Positions 35,715-44,247 of a stretch of DNA of 64,000 bases are shown in pieces. Positions within the stretch are counted from its first letter, which is position 1. Each line of letters opens with the position of its first letter. The translations under genes and the position numbers were made by a program. Location: contig NZ_SUKC01000019.1 of NCBI RefSeq assembly GCF_005047635.1, positions 1 to 64,000 on the forward strand, written 5' to 3'. The DNA is from Arthrobacter sp. CAU 1506. GTDB taxonomy: Bacteria; Actinomycetota; Actinomycetes; Actinomycetales; Micrococcaceae. Under the pieces are notes generated by a model. It searched no databases. It saw only the letters and a program-made list of their open reading frames with translations, and was not told the DNA's origin.

Positions 35715-36759
35715 CGCTAAGCGGTTTCGAAACTTCGCCCGCCAGTTCACCGAGCAGGCGGATGCTGCTGAGCATGTCCTCATGCTTCGCGTAGTCGAAC
35801 GTCACGTCTACCTGGTCGACACCTAGCTCCCGGAACCGCTCCAGCACGGGGAGGCACTCTTCGGGTGTGCCGTACAGGCTCGGTGTGAGACGGACGGCAG
35901 CCTCAAAGTTATCGAGATACTTGGCACCATACTCCGGGTCTGGCGTGCCGTTACGTGCAAGCATCTCTCGCTTGAACGTCACAATGCGGCGGACATAGTT
36001 CATCAGACCGTCCTGGACCTGATTCTGCACCACCTCGAACGAGGGACCGATGTGCCCATTAATCAGGATGTTCACGCTCCGATTCGGAACCGCGTTGTCG
36101 AGGGCGGTACCCGCGTCCCAATTGTCCTGATACGTATCGAGTACGTGCTCCACCGTCTCCCAGTCATTTGCAAGCGCGCCCGCCATTAGCCCGAGCTTCA
36201 TGCTTGCCGCAGTGGCGGCCGTGGCGGCCGTCAAGCCGGACCACGCGATCGGAGGGTGCGGCGTTTGGACCGGTCGCGGACAAAGACCGATCTCCGGAAA
36301 GCTCCAGTATTGGCCTTCAAACCCGAACTTCTCTTGCGTCCATGCGTTGACGATGATCTGCAGCGCCTCGCGTGTCATCTGCTCGGCCTCTTCCGCGTTC
36401 ACGCCGAACACGTCTGTGGTGAGCGGGTTATTTCCCTTGCCGACACCGAAGTTCACTCGGCCGTTGCTGATGATATCGATGGCTGCCCAGCGCTCGGCAG
36501 TATGAAGCGGGTGATGAAGCGGGAGGATCACTGTTCCAGGCATGATTGAGATCCGTTCGGTGGCCTGCGCGATCGCAGCCATCAGCGAATCGATCGGCCC
36601 GGTGGAGTTCGTCGGGAACCGGAAGTGCTGCTCGGATACACCGAATGAAGCCAGCCCCGCTTCCTCGGCAGCGACTGCTTCCTCGATCACTTCCGCGAAG
36701 CGTTGCTGCGGGGTGGAGTCCGCCCGTACGTAGCCTTGTGTGAATGCACCGATCTTCAT
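35698..36759 (-). CDS. Luciferase-like (LLM-class) flavin-dependent monooxygenase
   Basis: The product is 353 residues, from ATG 36759 with AGGAG eight bases upstream; a 38-codon longer frame lacks a site. LLM TIM-barrel pattern: MKIGAFTQGYVRADSTPQQR, EEAGLASFGVSEQHF, ISIMPGTVILPLHHPLHTAE, RVNFGVGKGNNPL, and LYGTPEECLPVLERFRELGV near the C-terminus. These enzymes use reduced FMN from a partner reductase to insert oxygen next to N, S or C=O. A flavin reductase gene lies just upstream, giving a two-component system. Relatives include bacterial luciferase, alkanesulfonate and pyrimidine (RutA) monooxygenases; the exact substrate cannot be read from sequence. Confidence 0.9.
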   Translation of the reverse strand: MKIGAFTQGYVRADSTPQQRFAEVIEEAVAAEEAGLASFGVSEQHFRFPTNSTGPIDSLMAAIAQATERISIMPGTVILPLHHPLHTAERWAAIDIISNGRVNFGVGKGNNPLTTDVFGVNAEEAEQMTREALQIIVNAWTQEKFGFEGQYWSFPEIGLCPRPVQTPHPPIAWSGLTAATAATAASMKLGLMAGALANDWETVEHVLDTYQDNWDAGTALDNAVPNRSVNILINGHIGPSFEVVQNQVQDGLMNYVRRIVTFKREMLARNGTPDPEYGAKYLDNFEAAVRLTPSLYGTPEECLPVLERFRELGVDQVDVTFDYAKHEDMLSSIRLLGELAGEVSKPLSDARLG

Positions 36760-36907
36760 ATTTAGCACTCCTTGTCCGATTCGTGTCCGTCCAGAGTCGG
36801 GGATGATGATGTCCCGATTCTGATTTGTTGCAATCGCCGCAACAGAAATTCGTGCGTTGCTGCTGTATTCCAAGAGCGGCGACGGTAGCGCTATCGATTA
36901 CGGTCTC

Positions 36908-37510
36908 TTAGACGCGAACGCTCGTTTTCCCAGCATTCGACGAGATGGTGGTGGCTGAGGGCGAGTCGACATCCGTGCGGTTCACGAGCGCGCGAAAACT
37001 TGACCCCAACCAGATGAGAGGGTCTCGTTCAGGCTTCATTCCGATTCCGTGGGCGCGCAGTAGGACTACGTCGTGATCGCCGGCGGGGATCTCGCTGAAA
37101 ATGCTCGTCTCGAGCCACGCGGATGCGCCACGAATGAATATTGCCCCTGTCGGGCTCGTGACGGTTTCCACGCCAGCGAATCGATCCGCGCCCCGACGGG
37201 ATAGCATGAGCGCGTTCTCCTTGTGCGCGGCGGAGAGGACTGAGACACCGATACGTTCAGCGCGGCGAATCCGTGGCCAGCTCGTCGATGTGTGTTGAAC
37301 CGCGAAGAGCACGAGCGGCGGATCGAGAGAGATCCCGACTTGGAAGGAGGACGCAACGAGAACGGCTGGGCCGTCTTCGGTCACCGCGGTGACCGCGGCA
37401 ACGCCCGTCGGAAAGCATCCGAACACGGAGCGTATGAGATTTGGGTCCCCATCCGCCGATAGCAAAGTACTGATATCAGGAGCTTGTGGGTGAAGCGGTT
37501 GCGTGCTCAT
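36908..37510 (-). CDS. Flavin reductase (RutF/HpaC-like)
   Basis: The product is 200 residues. The FMN-binding split-barrel pattern is clear: FGCFPTGVAAVTAV (near residue 30), VASSFQVGISLDPPLVLFAV, RIGVSVLSAAHKENALML and the closing GDHDVVLLRAHGIGM. It supplies FMNH2 to the LLM monooxygenase encoded 148 bases downstream, as in HpaC, RutF and NTA-monooxygenase partners. The start ATG overlaps the stop of the DapA-like gene (ATGA at 37507-37510). The C-terminal tail is somewhat longer than usual. Confidence 0.9.
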   Translation of the reverse strand: MSTQPLHPQAPDISTLLSADGDPNLIRSVFGCFPTGVAAVTAVTEDGPAVLVASSFQVGISLDPPLVLFAVQHTSTSWPRIRRAERIGVSVLSAAHKENALMLSRRGADRFAGVETVTSPTGAIFIRGASAWLETSIFSEIPAGDHDVVLLRAHGIGMKPERDPLIWLGSSFRALVNRTDVDSPSATTISSNAGKTSVRV

Positions 37511-38418
37511 CGTGTCCTCCCCGCGAACGCATTATGACCGATTGCTTCAGCGGCCCAAGTACGAAGGAACGTCTCGACCGCTTCCTGGCTCTCGGGGTCC
37601 GACGGAAGTAGTGGTAGACGGACAGCCCGGTTCCACCCGGCAACCCGATGCATGACCTCTGTGAGAAATGCAGGGGAACCCTGCTGGTCCGCGCCCAGAG
37701 CTGTCTGCCATGCTTGCGCGGCTTGAATGGCGTCGGCGTCTTCGGTGCCGTTTACTAGCGCCGTGATTGCCCGGACCGCCAGGTCGGGTCGAATGTTGCT
37801 GAGTGAGCTAGTCACGGCGTCTGCGCCGACCCGTGCGTAAGCAGAGCCGCCCATTTCCCCGACACCCCACCATTGGATGCGCTCTCCCCAGACAGCGATG
37901 CGATTTGCAGTCTCGGCTACGCTGTAGTGCTCTTCCTTGACGCCAAGGAAACCGTCCACCGAAGCAAGTTGCTCTAGATGAGCTTCAGTCATCGGGTAGT
38001 GAGCGGAACTGTATACGATCGCTCCTATTCCCGCCGCCTCTGTCACGCGACGGACGTGTTCTGCGTATCCTTGCGGCGATGGCTTCGCGTAGTAAGGCGG
38101 ATTGATTACTAGCGTGTCAACTCCGAGCATGCCTGCGTCGGTCGCAAGTTGCTCCGCTTCCCGCGTCGACCAGCCGATCCCGGCCACTACCGGGACGCCT
38201 CGTGCCCCCGCAATGGCCGCGGTCATGCATTCGCGGGACTCCTCCTTATTGAGCGCGTAGTACTCACCCATACCCCCGAGGACTGCTGGGTGTACACCTA
38301 CAGAAGCGATTTGTTCCGACAACGCCGTAAGTCGGGCGACGTCGATACGCTCATCCTCCGTGAACGGTGTCGGCATGAAGCCGACGATTCGGATCGGCTC
38401 CTCTTCTGTTCTCACCAT
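37507..38418 (-). CDS. DapA-family aldolase/lyase (dihydrodipicolinate synthase-like)
   Basis: The product is 303 residues. It shows the (beta/alpha)8 DapA layout: VGFMPTPFTEDERID at the start, the catalytic region GGMGEYYALNKEESRE, NPPYYAKPSPQGYAEHV, IVYSSAHYP (Tyr position) and the Schiff-base Lys in GFLGVKEEHYS. RBS AAGGAG is seven bases upstream of ATG 38418. DapA-type enzymes add or remove pyruvate or hydrate/decarboxylate keto-sugars. With no lysine genes around, a catabolic aldolase or dehydratase-type role in this operon is more likely. It is the first clear gene of the cluster and translationally coupled to the flavin reductase. Confidence 0.88.
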   Translation of the reverse strand: MVRTEEEPIRIVGFMPTPFTEDERIDVARLTALSEQIASVGVHPAVLGGMGEYYALNKEESRECMTAAIAGARGVPVVAGIGWSTREAEQLATDAGMLGVDTLVINPPYYAKPSPQGYAEHVRRVTEAAGIGAIVYSSAHYPMTEAHLEQLASVDGFLGVKEEHYSVAETANRIAVWGERIQWWGVGEMGGSAYARVGADAVTSSLSNIRPDLAVRAITALVNGTEDADAIQAAQAWQTALGADQQGSPAFLTEVMHRVAGWNRAVRLPLLPSDPESQEAVETFLRTWAAEAIGHNAFAGRTR

Positions 38419-38427
38419 GTCTTCTCC

Positions 38428-38613
38428 TTAGAGTCTTAGTGAGCCCTCTATCGCGGCACGGAGTACCATTCGTGCGATCCGTGCCCGCTGCCGAGCAGTT
38501 GAATTCCCAGTAAATTCGAATTCTTCAGTCTTGGCAGAGACCGTTGCAGGATGTGCGACGAGAGAATCGATTGCACCTTCACCCTCATTTGGGTGAACCG
38601 CGGATATACGCAT
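38428..38613 (-). CDS. Possible small leader protein or gene remnant before the dapA-like gene
   Basis: A 61-residue frame ends 10 bases before the aldolase start and its stop overlaps the aldolase ribosome-binding site. It is basic at the end (ARQRARIARMVLRAAIEGSL), which faintly recalls the first helix of a GntR regulator. There is no independent support, and it may be chance. Confidence 0.2.
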   Translation of the reverse strand: MRISAVHPNEGEGAIDSLVAHPATVSAKTEEFEFTGNSTARQRARIARMVLRAAIEGSLRL

Positions 38614-39874
38614 CTATCCAGGTGCTGGAAACGAGAATGGAGTCAGGCGAAAGGAAGCTGTAGCTGGTAGAGGTTTGCCTGGCGGAGGCCACCTTACGTG
38701 GTAAGGAGCGACAGGCCCGGAGTCCCAGCGGAGCGACCAACTCGTGGTGTCTGCAGATCAGTCGCCCAAGCGATGGTGGCACGTCCGTGTACACGCCATC
38801 ACCCACCATCCCGAAACGGCCAGCGGCTACGAGGGAAATGGCGCTGAAATGGCCGGTGCTAAGCCGGGGGGCTTCGGACAGGTGGGGCTGGAACCCGCTG
38901 CGGAATCACTTGGCACAACTCCACGCCGCGGCCCGAGGTGTCTCTGATCGCGCTGGCCGGTGCCGGTATGAGAAGAACTTCGCCAAGGATTCTTGGCGGT
39001 CCCGGGGACGCGGTCACATCGACTACCAAGACGGCTCGTTGGCTGGATACACGGCAAACCAGGTGGAGCAGATCATGCTCGACCAGCGTGCTGCCGCACA
39101 AGCATGAAGCTGCCTAAGGGTCCGTTGCCGGACGGAAACACGTACAGCCCGCCGACGGCCCTCGGGCCATTCCCCGCGTATGCCCGGGAACGTTCCGATG
39201 GTCGGGCAGTACGCCGCCGGGAAGCGGACAACGGCAGCCACTCATCTGCGGACCGCCGCTCGACGCAGTCACCAGGAAGCAGCAAAGTGGGGCGCCTCTC
39301 CGGCCCTTTTCCGTATAGTCCGGCACCCCTCAACGGTGGCGCCGGGCGTCGGCTTGGGGATCGACCTTCTTGTGTTTCCACCTGATCCGCCGGTGTTGCC
39401 TAAGCCTGATAGGAACCTGCCGCGCCTTGCCCGCGGGCGGGCGCAGGACGGCGTGGACCGTGGGAAGGTCTGGCGCTGGCAACCGCCCCGGTGTGGAGGC
39501 TGTGCATGACCGCCGGGCGTGGTGGTGGGTGTCGGGGTCGGTGGTGAGCTGGCGGTTGTGTGCAGCCGGTCGGTTGGGTCCCGTCGTCCAGGTGTGTGCG
39601 GGAAAAGCCCGGAGGATTCTCAATGGGTTTTGTCAAGGACAAATGATGGCTTTGGCGGGCCGTTGCGGGCACCCAGGGTGAGGTTGAGCTGTCCACAGTT
39701 GGGGGCAATCCGGGGTTATCCACGGCTGGGTTTTATGGGAGCCGTTGGGGTAGCTCCCTCGGCAGCGGTAGCGGTGGATAACCCGTTTAGGATTGTCCCG
39801 GACTGTGGGCAGCGTACGCGTCTGACAAGTACCAGCAGCCCTGTCCTCAGTCAGCTGAAGCTGTGGAGCGTTGG
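38614..39874. other. Long region without a convincing gene, perhaps plasmid backbone
   Basis: The only frame with some protein character ends at 39107 (HIDYQDGSLAGYTANQVEQI then a polar tail), without a recognisable start or family. The frame at 39400-39720 on either strand looks like GC-rich shadow. The right part contains three DnaA-box-like sites. Together with the mobilisation genes to the right this may be old plasmid DNA. Confidence 0.45.
39691..39783. other. Cluster of DnaA-box-like sequences, candidate replication origin
   Basis: TGTCCACAG (39691-39699), TTATCCACG (39717-39725) and, on the opposite strand, GTTATCCAC (about 39774-39782) lie within 95 bases. TTATCCACA is the DnaA consensus and TTATCCAC occurs twice. 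I did not identify an adjacent replication-initiator gene, so this is only a candidate for a remnant plasmid origin. Confidence 0.4.
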
Positions 39875-40168
39875 CTAGTCGGTCTTTGAGAGTTCCAGAA
39901 GGAAGTCCAGGGTAGTTCGGCCAGCGAGTACGGCCGAAACATGCGCTTCACCTAAGCCGGCGTCGGCCGCGATCGCGAGTGGAGCGCTGCCTGAGTTGCC
40001 CATGGCTCGCAGAACCTCATCCAGTTTGCGGGCATGGTCTTGCGCGGCCAGGAGGAGGGCCTGCAGAGAAACAGCGTTTTCTCTAGCAACCGCAATTAAT
40101 TCGGCATCAGGAGCCTCCCACGGGGGGTCGTTGGAAGAGAACTTGGACTCGAAAGGCTGATCACTCAT
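39875..40168 (-). CDS. Small hypothetical protein with possible HTH
   Basis: The product is 97 residues from ATG 40168; a TTG five codons earlier with AAGGA upstream (40183) is an equally possible start. The central and C-terminal part LDEVLRAMGNSGSAPLAIAADAGLGEAHVSAVLAGRTTLD has the spacing of a helix-turn-helix with recognition helix EAHVSAVLAGRT. The N-terminus is polar. It lies immediately outside the IS110 element on the same strand, and the insertion may have separated it from its promoter. Function unknown; small DNA-binding protein of a plasmid or phage-like region is a guess. Confidence 0.45.
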   Translation of the reverse strand: MSDQPFESKFSSNDPPWEAPDAELIAVARENAVSLQALLLAAQDHARKLDEVLRAMGNSGSAPLAIAADAGLGEAHVSAVLAGRTTLDFLLELSKTD

Positions 40169-40201
40169 GGAACTATTGTTCAACGGGTCCTTGCTTCTGG
40201 G

Positions 40202-41395
40202 TTAGACGGCTAGGACCGTGGGTTGTTGGTAGGGAGTCCCGTCGCGGAGCATGGCCCAGAGGACATTGAGGCGGCGTCTGGCGAGGGAGAGAACTGCTTG
40301 TTTGTGGTTTTTTCCTTCGGCGCGTTTGCGCTGGTAATAACTTCGGCTTTGGGGGCAGTATCGTGCCGCGGATTGGGCTGCGAGGTAGAAGGCGTTTAGG
40401 AGTTGGCGGTCGTAGCGTTTGGGCCGGTGGAAGTTGCCGCTGATGCGTCCTGAGTCGCGTGGGACTGGGGCAAGCCCTGCTACGCCGGCAAGGCGAGCGG
40501 CGCTGTCGTAGGCGGTGATGTCGCCGCCGGTTGCGGCGAGGATTTCGGACGCGAGAAGCGTGCCGAATCCGGGCATGCTGAGGAGGATCTCGGATTGCTG
40601 GTGTTCACGGAAGCGAGTTTCGATCTGGTTTTCGATCGCTGCGACTTGTTCATGCAGGTCCAGCACGGTACGAGCAAGGGCGGCGACCAGGCTAGCGCCG
40701 ACTTCCTGGGCCTGCACTGTGGTGTTCTGTGCGCGGGCTGCTGCGACGGCTTTGGCGGCGATAGTTTTGGCGTTGTAGCAGCCTTGGTTGCGCAGCCAGG
40801 CCGCGATGCGAGCTTGGCCTGCCCGGCGGATGCCAGCCGGAGTTGTGTACTTCGTGAGGAGTACTACTGCTGCCTTGACCATGGCGTAGTCGAAGGCTGC
40901 TTCCAAAGCGGGAAAATATTCGAGGAGGACCGCGCATAGTCTGTTGATTGCACGGGTCCGGTCACAGACCAGGTCCGTGCGCCGGGAGATAAGCAACCGC
41001 AGATCGGTGCTGATTTGATCGCCGCTGCGGATGGGGTGGAGGTCCCTGCGCATTCGTGCCTGGTCGGCGATGATGGCCGCGTCTTTGGCGTCTGATTTTC
41101 CGTCTCCGCGGTAGGTGCGGGCTGCGTGGTAGATGGATCGTCCTGGGATGTAGACCAGGGTCTGGGTGTGGGCTTCGAGCACGCCGATGAGGAGCGCGGC
41201 TCCGCCGCGGTTCAGGTCGGTGGCCCAGAGAATTTCCTTGCCTGCGGCGAGGGTCCGGACGTCGTTGAGAAGTTCAGTGAGTGCAGCCTCGTCGTTGGCT
41301 ACTCGGCGGGACAGCAGCCGGTTTCCTTCGGTGTCGATGAGCACGCAGTGGTGATGAGCTTTTCCGGCGTCGATGCCGGCCCAGAGTTCAGGCAT
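40202..41395 (-). CDS. IS110-family transposase (DEDD recombinase)
   Basis: The product is 397 residues. ATG 41395 is preferred because GGAGGG precedes it by four bases; the frame opens four codons earlier. The N-terminal RuvC-like DEDD domain starts WAGIDAGKAHHHCVL (first Asp); further acidic residues are in KSDAKDAAIIADQARM. The C-terminal Tnp2 domain has LSMPGFGTLLASEILAATGG and AGVAGLAPVPRDSGRISG with a serine near the catalytic position. These transposases act with a bridge RNA made from the element's own 5' non-coding end. The reading frame is intact, so the element may still be active. Confidence 0.95.
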   Translation of the reverse strand: MPELWAGIDAGKAHHHCVLIDTEGNRLLSRRVANDEAALTELLNDVRTLAAGKEILWATDLNRGGAALLIGVLEAHTQTLVYIPGRSIYHAARTYRGDGKSDAKDAAIIADQARMRRDLHPIRSGDQISTDLRLLISRRTDLVCDRTRAINRLCAVLLEYFPALEAAFDYAMVKAAVVLLTKYTTPAGIRRAGQARIAAWLRNQGCYNAKTIAAKAVAAARAQNTTVQAQEVGASLVAALARTVLDLHEQVAAIENQIETRFREHQQSEILLSMPGFGTLLASEILAATGGDITAYDSAARLAGVAGLAPVPRDSGRISGNFHRPKRYDRQLLNAFYLAAQSAARYCPQSRSYYQRKRAEGKNHKQAVLSLARRRLNVLWAMLRDGTPYQQPTVLAV

Positions 41396-41407
41396 GTATC
41401 CCTCCAT

Positions 41408-41650
41408 CGCGTTGTCCAGTTATGGGCCCAAGCGGATGGCCGCGCCGTCGTGTCCTTACATGGCGATCGGGTCGCTTCTCTCAATTAGCGGTCGAGCCAT
41501 CGCGGGATGCCGGGCGGCCAATCCTTCGGAGCCGTCACGTAGAGTCCGGCCATTTAGCTTTTAGCCATACCCGGCACCCCTGGGTTGGTCGAGAGCCTAC
41601 AACGCCCCCAATCCAGCCTCAATTACCGTAAGGATTTAGCTTTTGCCGTG
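41408..41650 (-). ncRNA. Candidate bridge-RNA leader of the IS110 element
   Basis: About 240 bases of non-coding DNA lie upstream of the transposase start, where IS110 elements encode the bridge RNA that chooses donor and target. The tract contains a direct repeat ATTTAGCTTTT(A/G)CC (about 41552-41565 and 41634-41647). I could not fold it reliably, so loops and guide bases are not assigned. The call rests on family knowledge and position. Confidence 0.4.
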
Positions 41651-41672
41651 CACAGGTGGGCGAGGGGAGATG

Positions 41673-41981
41673 CTACTGGTTTGCGGGTGTGGCGCTGCCT
41701 GTGCGTGCCGCGGAATTGTCTTCCGCGGAGCGGCCGGCGGCTTTCCTGCGGCGGCTGGCGGCGCTGGTTTCGAGTCCGAGTTTCTTTAGTTCCTCGGGGC
41801 TCCAGCCGTCCTTGGTGGCGCGCACGTAGGCGCGTTTGTCGTCGCGTTCGGCTTCGGCGAGTTGTTCTTTGAGGTCGGTGATCCGTTGGCGGGTTTTCAC
41901 CAGTGCGGTGACGGATTCGATGCGTGAGTCCAGGAGTGCGCGGGCTTGGTTGCGTGTCTGTTCAATATCGAGGGGAGCCAT
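41673..41981 (-). CDS. Small coiled-coil protein next to the mobilisation genes
   Basis: The product is 102 residues, beginning MAPLDIEQTRNQARALLDSR. Residues about 10-55 are strongly helical with heptad-like spacing (SVTALVKTRQRITDLKEQLAEAERDDKRAYVRA), followed by a short motif DGWSPEELKKLGLE that looks like a helix-turn-helix start. The tail is low-complexity. It is divergent from the mobC/relaxase pair with the oriT-like sequence between, a place where plasmids of actinobacteria keep small relaxosome or regulatory proteins. I do not know a named family; DNA binding is plausible only. Confidence 0.6.
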   Translation of the reverse strand: MAPLDIEQTRNQARALLDSRIESVTALVKTRQRITDLKEQLAEAERDDKRAYVRATKDGWSPEELKKLGLETSAASRRRKAAGRSAEDNSAARTGSATPANQ

Positions 41982-42059
41982 GGTGCCAGCCTAGCCGGAT
42001 GGCACGACAGGTCCGATCCACGTCCCGCAGGGCACCTGGCCCCGAAAAGCCGGCCCCGG

Positions 42060-42160
42060 CGGAGCAAGCTATACACTTACACGGGTGTAAGTGGTGAATC
42101 CTTTCGACAATGTGTTGTCGGTCGGGCACACTGGTGGGTGTGGTCCCCGTTTCGGGGTCG
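42060..42160. other. Candidate origin of transfer (oriT)
   Basis: Three hairpins lie within 90 bases just upstream of the mobilisation genes: CACTTACAC-gg-GTGTAAGTG (42074-42093, perfect), CGACAA-tgtg-TTGTCG (42105-42120, perfect) and CCCCG-ttt-CGGGG (42145-42157). TAAGTG in the first stem resembles the TAAGTG that precedes the nic site of RSF1010-type oriT sequences. Position next to mobC and relaxase supports an oriT; the nic site itself is not assigned. Confidence 0.5.
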
Positions 42161-42193
42161 CTGCGCTGGGCTGTTGACGGGAAGGGGAGATGG

Positions 42194-42583
42194 GTGGCTG
42201 AAGATGATTCCTCCCGCTCCCGGCTCTCGCGCCGACGCCGCGCAAACGCACCGGCCGGGACAAAGAAGCGCCGCGACGTCTGGGTCACGGCGGAAGAGGA
42301 AGCCTCCCTCATCGCTCGTGCTGCCCGGGAGCGGGTGACAGTGCCCAACCTGATGATTTCCGCAGCGCTTTCGGAGCGTTCCGATTCGCCGACCGAGCGC
42401 CGGGCCATTGCCGCGGAGTTGATGTCTCTGCACAACTTGCTGGCCCGGTCCTCGAACAACATCAACCAGCTTGCGCGGCAGGCAAATGCCACCGGCGAGT
42501 TCCCCGCTGAGGCCCGTGAAGCACTGAAGTTCATCCGCTCTGTAGCCATGCGTATCGACGACGCTATTGACGGGCTGGTGTAG
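42194..42583 (+). CDS. mobC: MobC-like mobilisation accessory protein
   Basis: The product is 129 residues. GTG 42194 with AGGGGAG upstream is chosen. A basic N-terminus (RSRLSRRRRA, AGTKKRRDVWVTAEEEASLI) is followed by a ribbon-helix-helix-like segment and the conserved MobC C-domain ELMSLHNLLARSSNNINQLARQANATGEFP, with the signature L...NNINQLA. MobC proteins help the relaxase to melt and nick oriT. The gene ends two bases before the relaxase start, so they form one unit downstream of the oriT-like hairpins. Confidence 0.88.
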   Translation: MAEDDSSRSRLSRRRRANAPAGTKKRRDVWVTAEEEASLIARAARERVTVPNLMISAALSERSDSPTERRAIAAELMSLHNLLARSSNNINQLARQANATGEFPAEAREALKFIRSVAMRIDDAIDGLV

Positions 42584-42585
42584 AG

Positions 42586-44217
42586 GTGATTCCGAACATC
42601 ACCCGCGGTTCGCGGATGGCCGGCCTCATGGTCTACCTGGCCTCCACGGAGACGGACAAGACGAAGAACGCACACACAGAGCCGCATCTGGTGGCCGGGG
42701 ATGCGGCCATCATGGCCTGGTACGACGACGGGGTATTGGATCGCGACGATGCGGTGGCGATTGCCAAGCATCTGGACCGGCCGCGCAAGGCGTTCGGAGT
42801 TACGATTCAGATCAAGGACATGGTCTGGGATGCGGCCAAGCGGGAGCGCGTCCACGTCGGTTACAAGGACGCGAGCGTGTGGCACTGCTCGCTGAGCCTA
42901 CGCGCAGAAGAAGGAGCGCTGACCGACCCGCAGTGGGGTGATATCGCGAACGACTTCGTGGACTCGATGGGCTTCACCGAGGCCAGCGGCAAGGCTCGCT
43001 GCCGATGGGCTGCGATCAATCACGGAACCAGCGAGAACGGCAACCACCACATCCACATTGCGGTGTCCCTGGTCCGCGAGGACGGCACCAAAGCCTCCAC
43101 CCATGGTGATTACCAGCGGGCCCAGAAAACCTGCCGGGAACTGGAGGCCAAGTACGGGCTGGAACAGCTCTCCACGGTGCACGCCGCCCGCGGCTACGAT
43201 CGTGCCGAGAAGGCCACCGCGGCCAGGGATGACCGGGAAATGCACCGGTCCTCGCTGGCACGGAAGGTGCGTGCCAGCGCAGGCGCGTCAGCATCCGAAG
43301 CGGAGTTCGTCCGCCGCGCCCGCGACACCGGATTACTGGTCCGGCCGCGCTACGCGAAAAACACCACCGACGTCATTGTCGGGTACTCAGTAGCTGAACG
43401 GCCAAGACCGGGGGAGCGGCCTATTTGGTTCGGTGGCGGCACCCTCGCCTCCGACCTCAAGCTCACCGCCCTGCGGGAAGGATGGAGGGACTCGCCACAG
43501 TTGGCGATGGAAGCTGCAGCCGAATGGAACGCAGCTGCCCGCAATCAGCGCAAGGTGTCCAGGACCGGCCCCGAGAAGACAATTCCGCCGGCAGAAATGT
43601 GGGTGGAGTACACCCGTAACGCAACCGCACTGGTCAAGCAGCTGCGGGCACTGCCGCATGATGATCACGCCACGTGGGCGAAAGCTGCACGGGAAGTATC
43701 CGGTGCCTTCGCGGCGTGGTCGCACCGCCTGGAACCAACGCCCGGACCGCTGGCGGCCACCGCAGCTGAACTCTCCCGCACAGCCCAACTCAGGACCCCC
43801 AAGGCACACGGCAAGCCGGTGCCGCTGCCGTCCATTGCCGGGACGGCGATGCTGTTCATGGCGGCCTCGGGCAAGAACAAAACGGCTGCCCAGTCAGCGC
43901 TCATGCTGCAGCTGGTCAACACTGCCTTCGCCATCCACCAAATGCACCAACAGTCCGGACGAACCAGGGAAGCGCAGCGGCTCCGTTCCATCGTCACCGA
44001 GCAGCTGAAACCATTCGCAGCAGCCATGCCCGGACCCGTCACGGCCGGCGCACCGGAGCAGGCAGCACCAGGGCAGAGGCCGGTGCCGAAGTCGGTGGAG
44101 CTTGGCCTTCGCGGCATGGCACCCACCCGCCCAGGGTCGGCCGTGCCGACCACTCCAACACCAGCAAGAACCCACCACCACACAGGGCACGAGTCCGGAC
44201 CTGTGCTCGACCGATAA
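42586..44217 (+). CDS. Relaxase/mobilisation nuclease (MobA/VirD2-like)
   Basis: The product is 543 residues, starting GTG 42586. Motif I with the nicking Tyr is in GSRMAGLMVYLAST; the three-His motif is HGTSENGNHHIHIAVSLV (about residues 145-165), where HHIHI coordinates metal. The N-terminal 200 residues form the relaxase domain, and the rest is helical with low-complexity Pro/Ala-rich end. Relaxases nick oriT, stay covalently attached to the strand and lead it into the recipient. Together with mobC this is a mobilisation module without a visible transfer (type IV secretion) system, so it would need a helper. Confidence 0.9.
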   Translation: MIPNITRGSRMAGLMVYLASTETDKTKNAHTEPHLVAGDAAIMAWYDDGVLDRDDAVAIAKHLDRPRKAFGVTIQIKDMVWDAAKRERVHVGYKDASVWHCSLSLRAEEGALTDPQWGDIANDFVDSMGFTEASGKARCRWAAINHGTSENGNHHIHIAVSLVREDGTKASTHGDYQRAQKTCRELEAKYGLEQLSTVHAARGYDRAEKATAARDDREMHRSSLARKVRASAGASASEAEFVRRARDTGLLVRPRYAKNTTDVIVGYSVAERPRPGERPIWFGGGTLASDLKLTALREGWRDSPQLAMEAAAEWNAAARNQRKVSRTGPEKTIPPAEMWVEYTRNATALVKQLRALPHDDHATWAKAAREVSGAFAAWSHRLEPTPGPLAATAAELSRTAQLRTPKAHGKPVPLPSIAGTAMLFMAASGKNKTAAQSALMLQLVNTAFAIHQMHQQSGRTREAQRLRSIVTEQLKPFAAAMPGPVTAGAPEQAAPGQRPVPKSVELGLRGMAPTRPGSAVPTTPTPARTHHHTGHESGPVLDR

Positions 44218-44247
44218 AGAACCACGCCAAGGGATAAGGAGAACGGC

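Larger units (their letters stand above)
40185..41650 (-). mobile_element. IS110-family insertion sequence
   Basis: A complete IS110-type transposase gene is flanked by short non-coding DNA on its 3' side and about 240 bases on its 5' side, the asymmetry typical of this family. IS110 elements lack terminal inverted repeats and do not duplicate the target, so exact ends cannot be read from one copy; the limits given are approximate and lie between the neighbouring genes. Confidence 0.7.

Noticed and set aside
38787-39107. 106-codon plus-strand frame ending in SLAGYTANQVEQIMLDQRAA
   Set aside because: The end looks protein-like, but the beginning does not and I know no family; left as unassigned region.
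39400-39723. Proline/histidine-rich minus-strand frames in the gene-poor region
   Set aside because: Low-complexity GC-rich frames without start signals.
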